A DNA stretch of 6,309 nucleotides from Deltaproteobacteria bacterium (lineage in GTDB: Bacteria > Desulfobacterota > Dissulfuribacteria > Dissulfuribacterales > QOAL01). The translations under genes were made by a program, and so were the position numbers. The stretch lies in assembly GCA_015486425.1 (NCBI GenBank), contig WFRQ01000361.1, positions 1 through 6,309 of the forward strand, in the 5' to 3' direction. A model generated the notes under the pieces. It was not told the DNA's origin. It made no database searches and worked only from the letters and a program-made list of their open reading frames with translations. How positions within the stretch are numbered: position 1 is the stretch's first letter; every line of letters begins with the position of its first letter. Shown here piece after piece: positions 4,001-6,309 of this stretch.

Positions 4001-6309
4001 CTGAACATGTCTGCCCTTTATGCACCTGAGGGCACTGTGGAGAATCAGGAGCTGCTTGGAGAGGTACAGAGCTGGTTCGACAAACCACTTGATGGTGACA
4101 ATCCCGGTTTCAATATCAGGCTCAGAAAGGCATATCTCAACCAGGCAGGCGCCTCCATTCCTTCCATCCCAGGCTTTACCGTGCTTGCCGGGCTTACTGA
4201 TGTTCCTCTCTTTGATGATACCCAGCTTGCCGGTCAGTTTGATAATAATGATCCGGCGGACCATGACGAGTACCAGCTCTATGTATTCAAGGATGAGACT
4301 GATTCAGACGGAGATTTTAACGGTGTGCCTGATGCCTATTCGTTAAATGTAGATCAGTTCCGTAAATTGCTTGAGAACGATGACAGTCAGGCTCCCAAGC
4401 CCTATTTCACCTATTACTGGCCCTCTCCAGGCATGGTGGATTTGAATTATTATGCCCGTTACAAAAAGGCTTCGGGCCAGGAGATGCCGTGGTTCCAGGG
4501 GTTGAAGAAGGAGTCTGACATACTTCATGTAATCAGTGTGTCCTCAGTGCCTGACTATATAAATCCAGAGAAGACAAAATTTTCCTTTGGCGTCAGCGCT
4601 GATATATCCGAACTTCAGAACTTCCAGATTGATGTCAATGATATCGCATCAGGTGTTGATACCTTCCTGCACGGTGTTCTCGGGGTAGATGCTTCGTTCA
4701 GCATAGATGACATCATGTGTTTCACCCCGCCAGGCGGAGAAAAGATATGCCTTGATGATACAGAGCAACTTATGCATGGCCTTACAGGAGGAGATATTAC
4801 CGGCATTCTTGGGAGTGCCATAGATTCGGTACTTTCGTCAGGCCCCCTGTCAAATGTGATAGAACAGGCTGCCCAGGGGCTCAGCATAGCTCATCAGGCA
4901 GGTTCAGGCATACAGTCAGTACTGTTTGAGCCGGTTAAACAGGCGGAGAACGCCGTAATGCAGCAGGTAAATGTTCCTGATCTTCAGTCCGGGCTTAAAT
5001 ATCTTTACCAGCAGTGGGCCGCGGTGATGGTTTACCGTATTGATGAGCTGAAGGCCCTGCCAGGGGCGCCTGCTTTTGAAGAACTGGAGCAGATGCAGGC
5101 AGAGGTTGAAACCCTGCACCAGCAGATAGCCGCCATATCAGCGGTACTGCAGCAGGGCAATGATGTATTTCAACAGGCAACCGGAGCGCTTACCGCAGCA
5201 GACGGTGTAATTGCAGAGGCCCGTGCGGCCATAAGCAGTGCGGAAAGTCTCATGGGGCAGCTTGACAGCGCCATGGGTTCAGACCTTGCAGGTCTGATAT
5301 CCTCCGATCCTTCCACCAACCCCATGCTTGGCCGCATAGAACAGGCCCGGCAGGTGGTTCACCAGGTGCGTGATGCAGTGGCGGCAGTTGATCTCGGGCA
5401 TTTTGCCGATGTGCTTCAGGCTGCGGCCCTGGCATCCGGTTCCAGCATAGATACATCAATGATAGAGAGCGCACAGCAGACAGTAAATTCATCACTCGAT
5501 GAACTTGACAAGGCGCTTGGCAAGGCAGATACAGCCATCATTAATGCATACTCCAGTCTGCCCCTTAATAATATGCTCAGTAATGCAAGGCAGCTTGTGC
5601 AGGCAGGCGGGCCGATTTTAACCCTGCTTTCGCAACTGGATTCCATGCTCGTGCAGGTACAGACAAGGATAAATACGCTTCAGTCTCTTGTGGGGGCACA
5701 GCTTGGGGCCCTTCAGTCTCAGTTTGCGGCCCTTGAGCAGATGATAGGCTCTGACATGTCAGTGCCTTCAGGCTTAACCAGCTATGCGGCTGCCGTGAAT
5801 AACGGTCAGCAGAGCCTTGACCAGTTTGCAAATCAGTTTCTTGTAGGTGTACAGCCGGGCGGAAGCCTTCAGGACCTTCTTGATGCACTTGTGGCCAATG
5901 CAGGGGGAAGTTCACTGTTTATCCATGTCTTTGCCGAAAGCGCCACGTCTGTTCCTGATCTTGTTGAGGCAGCTTTCAGGGATATCCTTGAAGATGTAGG
6001 GGTTGGAGGCATGCAGGAACTCATGTCAAATATCGGGCTGAAATCCACCGCCTGTCTTCCCCAGCCCTCGTCAGAGGATATACGCAACATGATCAGGACC
6101 GCGCTTCTGGATTCTGATGCTGTTGAGCAGATAAACTCCGTGTTCTACAGGCAGTTTGGCATGCTCAGTGATATCATTGACAATGTCTCAACCCAGCTTA
6201 CCGCGAGAATTAATGGCCTTATCCGGGATGCAGTGGCAGCGGTTAATGAGGGCATTTCCAATACACTTGACTCCTCGGTTAATTCAATCGCAGGAAGTGA
6301 CTGGAGTGA
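938..6309 (+). CDS. Giant exported multi-domain protein of unknown family, 3' end outside the window
   Basis: The frame runs without a stop for 1790 codons and is still open at the last base. The product is exported: residues 1-27 form a Sec signal peptide. Residues 28-452 are a tandem duplication of a beta-rich module with paired cysteines. Residues 453 to about 955 are beta-rich with recurring G-[hydrophobic] strands. Residues 959-968 and 1122-1132 are acidic calcium-loop-like motifs. Residues from about 1222 onward become helical and rich in Gln, Ala and Ser, with coiled-coil-like stretches. No catalytic motif, transmembrane helix or LPXTG/PEP-CTERM signal is visible, though the C-terminus is missing. 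Paired Cys residues fit an oxidising compartment. A sigma-54 promoter and good RBS precede it. Codon use is even along the gene, and differs from the AT-rich toxin-antitoxin region. A surface adhesin or fibre role is a guess; a scaffold or envelope-associated role is equally possible. I do not recognise the family. Confidence 0.95.
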   Translation, partial: MSLSSMCRFVNAVFVCSFLLAASPVYAGFDLYFSTPLHGETVPTAGSDHTFKDQTNATRKYTARLICELDTVRDRLPTSVVMNVNLMRDGAYVSSFSRTFVSTDWTRLSEGSLVFYIDLLTGRPPYFSYYTFYMPDPGPEDNDLRTGDYSFRLSLKSNGETGTLDNNSASSRSFHYTVYSGALEFNGETRTITSLSTGTSDFCPGDTYITSAAGDWQQDWWDHYFAGPDICTQSSPADDGYSTDLSVVMDLSIVPVPSASLSGSTMVIDGQTPENITLTPVRVKCSGTRPASFVVHNTLLRSASPDVTVRTYPDETLIPIWQEDSANQLYYREISLTCPMPEPGPANTELHSGWHRFTYEVEAAGDTNGSNNSAYTSFNYTVYSGKVYFNQVAADFDSLSFDSSVFCGSYPNWKPSINLSGSWTDVFGTAPMTANNICANSASNPDGYSTDLHVTGGEADLGTVTGSINGLDIAFNDVVLDSSGGQFSGAVLELPDDVTMHYSNGVYIIPRGETEIHFNSATFVQSMNSVVLSLSYNMLFHQYGLPFYVNTYGVSLPLQNTASLTLLHPRPEYIQEEAYQELDDADSRKQNGLPSNDIVFSVPGSTEANFMKLNSSGLTGKLSFANNTRSSRTSFPLAFVGYGSWDLYIQGGRIMPESILSSVSLMTRFKKDCPGGSCGSSGPDYAIYQVQADKAGFYENGAFGARFKSLGKDLAGGASSVEWGYFPDQSGTFIRHDNDLSGVFVIPGYIMPHTGELADRSIGQDLLGSWTFADEVHPAGFSALNDPHNPHATRGDGFYAGFNMGPEFYAESIGEGVGTLLDGSLWVRFYSPDPSDPGEHIRMPDDNRGAVKYVLRKGGLTGVFNTEFNSEKSGTVNIYNYEISFDRFAFRQDRNKPDGTTFIDGSLTFTRGPVAVNSEGQEQDFMVAFTDLDITCNGNLGSGQVDTEPEPLWPVCQADNDHDGVEDEGCRTLMYWNTPVLLSAMAFKNDPDSDAGSGDCPTEPRKLSLDTLNQVDGFGQSLNMSALYAPEGTVENQELLGEVQSWFDKPLDGDNPGFNIRLRKAYLNQAGASIPSIPGFTVLAGLTDVPLFDDTQLAGQFDNNDPADHDEYQLYVFKDETDSDGDFNGVPDAYSLNVDQFRKLLENDDSQAPKPYFTYYWPSPGMVDLNYYARYKKASGQEMPWFQGLKKESDILHVISVSSVPDYINPEKTKFSFGVSADISELQNFQIDVNDIASGVDTFLHGVLGVDASFSIDDIMCFTPPGGEKICLDDTEQLMHGLTGGDITGILGSAIDSVLSSGPLSNVIEQAAQGLSIAHQAGSGIQSVLFEPVKQAENAVMQQVNVPDLQSGLKYLYQQWAAVMVYRIDELKALPGAPAFEELEQMQAEVETLHQQIAAISAVLQQGNDVFQQATGALTAADGVIAEARAAISSAESLMGQLDSAMGSDLAGLISSDPSTNPMLGRIEQARQVVHQVRDAVAAVDLGHFADVLQAAALASGSSIDTSMIESAQQTVNSSLDELDKALGKADTAIINAYSSLPLNNMLSNARQLVQAGGPILTLLSQLDSMLVQVQTRINTLQSLVGAQLGALQSQFAALEQMIGSDMSVPSGLTSYAAAVNNGQQSLDQFANQFLVGVQPGGSLQDLLDALVANAGGSSLFIHVFAESATSVPDLVEAAFRDILEDVGVGGMQELMSNIGLKSTACLPQPSSEDIRNMIRTALLDSDAVEQINSVFYRQFGMLSDIIDNVSTQLTARINGLIRDAVAAVNEGISNTLDSSVNSIAGSDWS
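1019..1672 (+). repeat. Duplicated beta-rich module, copy 1 (residues 28-245)
   Basis: First of two homologous units in the giant protein. Landmarks in order are MPDPGP at 134-139 followed by a TGDYSFRLSL strand, DNNSA at 165-169, YTVYSG at 176-181, Cys203, Cys231 and DGYSTDL at 239-245. The NNSA ending of an Ig-like strand resembles CARDB-type adhesion domains, but the match is too short to name the family. The protein-level resemblance to copy 2 is clear; the DNA has diverged, so the duplication is old. Confidence 0.8.
1673..2293 (+). repeat. Duplicated beta-rich module, copy 2 (residues 246-452)
   Basis: Second unit, offset from the first by 204 to 207 residues at every landmark: MPEPGP at 340-345, NNSA at 371-374, YTVYSG at 380-385, Cys407, Cys438 and DGYSTDL at 446-452. 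The constant offset over five separate landmarks shows a single collinear duplication with small indels. The two cysteines are conserved in both copies and are likely to form a disulfide within each unit; that is inference. There is no third copy of YTVYSG in the window. Confidence 0.8.
2294..3802 (+). other. Large beta-rich region with weak periodic motifs (residues 453-955)
   Basis: This stretch of the giant protein alternates hydrophobic and polar residues in strand-like fashion, with many Gly, Ser and Asn turns. Short similar strands recur: QFSGAVLELP at 486, GLTGKLSFAN at 617, DLSGVFVIPG at 739 and GLTGVFNTEF at 859. The last three are about 120 residues apart. GFY followed by a Gly-rich turn also recurs at 696 and 797. 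A short Cys-Gly-Ser linker (C673 and C678) interrupts it. A stack of divergent beta domains is plausible but not proven by eye. Confidence 0.45.
2960..2984 (+). other. Intragenic hairpin in the Cys-Gly-Ser linker
   Basis: GGAGCTGC (2964-2971) and GCAGCTCC (2973-2980) are exact inverted repeats around one base, and three further pairs (2960-2962 with 2982-2984) follow after one mismatch. It lies wholly inside the coding frame, over codons for the flexible linker near C678. No T-tract follows, so it is not a typical terminator. It may be a by-product of Gly/Ser/Cys codons. Confidence 0.5.
3812..3841 (+). other. Acidic calcium-loop-like motif 1 (residues 959-968)
   Basis: The residues DNDHDGVEDE place acidic or polar ligands at loop positions 1, 3, 5 and 9, with Gly at 6, as in thrombospondin type 3 and EF-hand-like calcium loops of secreted bacterial proteins. 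It is followed by Cys970, and a related partial motif DPDSDAGSGDC ends at Cys1000, so a disulfide-bounded calcium-binding linker is plausible. Calcium binding is inferred from the pattern only. Confidence 0.6.
4301..4333 (+). other. Acidic calcium-loop-like motif 2 (residues 1122-1132)
   Basis: DSDGDFNGVPD closely follows the thrombospondin type 3 pattern DxDGDGxxD, with a two-residue FN insertion before GVPD. Such loops usually act as rigid, calcium-stabilised spacers between domains of extracellular proteins. The preceding stretch is also acidic (DNNDPADHDE near 1106-1115). Confidence 0.6.
4601..6309 (+). other. Long Gln/Ala/Ser-rich helical region (residues 1222 to window end)
   Basis: From DISELQNFQIDV onward the protein changes to amphipathic helical sequence with few aromatic residues and few prolines. 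The stretch from E1381 (EELEQMQAEVETLHQQIAAI) to about 1445 has heptad-like spacing of hydrophobics, and similar helices continue to the last residues (LTARINGLIRDAVAAVNEGI). Only a few Cys occur (C1261 and C1271 near a short PPGG turn, one more near 1700). A fibrous coiled-coil stalk or a helical bundle would fit; I see no matching named domain. Confidence 0.65.

Noticed and set aside
3610..4264. Two minus-strand frames of 132 and 112 residues
   Set aside because: They are shadows of the long plus-strand gene, which has consistent codon use, a signal peptide and recognisable repeats. The antisense products look low-complexity and lack motifs.
4020..4346. 108-residue plus-strand frame
   Set aside because: It is an out-of-frame reading within the giant gene with no supporting start signal.

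Overview
This window holds two unrelated units arranged back to back around an intergenic region of about 365 bases. The codon usage of the long gene (much CTT for Leu, AGG for Arg, ATA for Ile, CCT for Pro), a well-formed sigma-54 promoter and a classical Sec signal peptide suggest a Gram-negative bacterium, perhaps Desulfobacterota or Nitrospirota. That placement is inference from general style, not from a marker gene.

Left part (1 to about 641, minus strand): a VapBC-type toxin-antitoxin pair. The antitoxin (351-572) is an intact AbrB-fold protein. The toxin (PIN-domain VapC) starts in a TAATG overlap with it and leaves the window at base 1, but an in-frame TGA at codon 51 breaks it. A promoter with repeats and a palindrome over its -10 lies upstream of the antitoxin. 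This part is visibly more AT-rich than the right part.

Middle (573-937): control DNA. It contains the vapBC promoter/operator, a pair of 7-bp direct repeats exactly 10 bp apart, a near-consensus sigma-54 promoter (802-818) firing rightward, a leader of about 110 nt with a small predicted fold, and a good ribosome binding site for the long gene. I see nothing else there.

Right part (938-6309, plus strand): one uninterrupted reading frame of at least 1790 codons, still open at the window edge. It encodes a very large exported protein. In order it has a signal peptide, a tandem duplication of a roughly 205-residue beta-rich module with a conserved cysteine pair, about 500 residues of further beta-rich sequence with weak periodic motifs, two acidic loops resembling calcium-binding thrombospondin-3/EF-hand loops, a mixed region, and then at least 500 residues of Gln/Ala/Ser-rich helical, coiled-coil-like sequence. 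I do not recognise a named family. Extracellular or periplasmic location is well supported; an adhesin or surface-fibre role is only a guess. The sigma-54 promoter suggests that expression depends on an enhancer-binding activator. Nothing shows a functional link between this gene and the toxin-antitoxin remnant.
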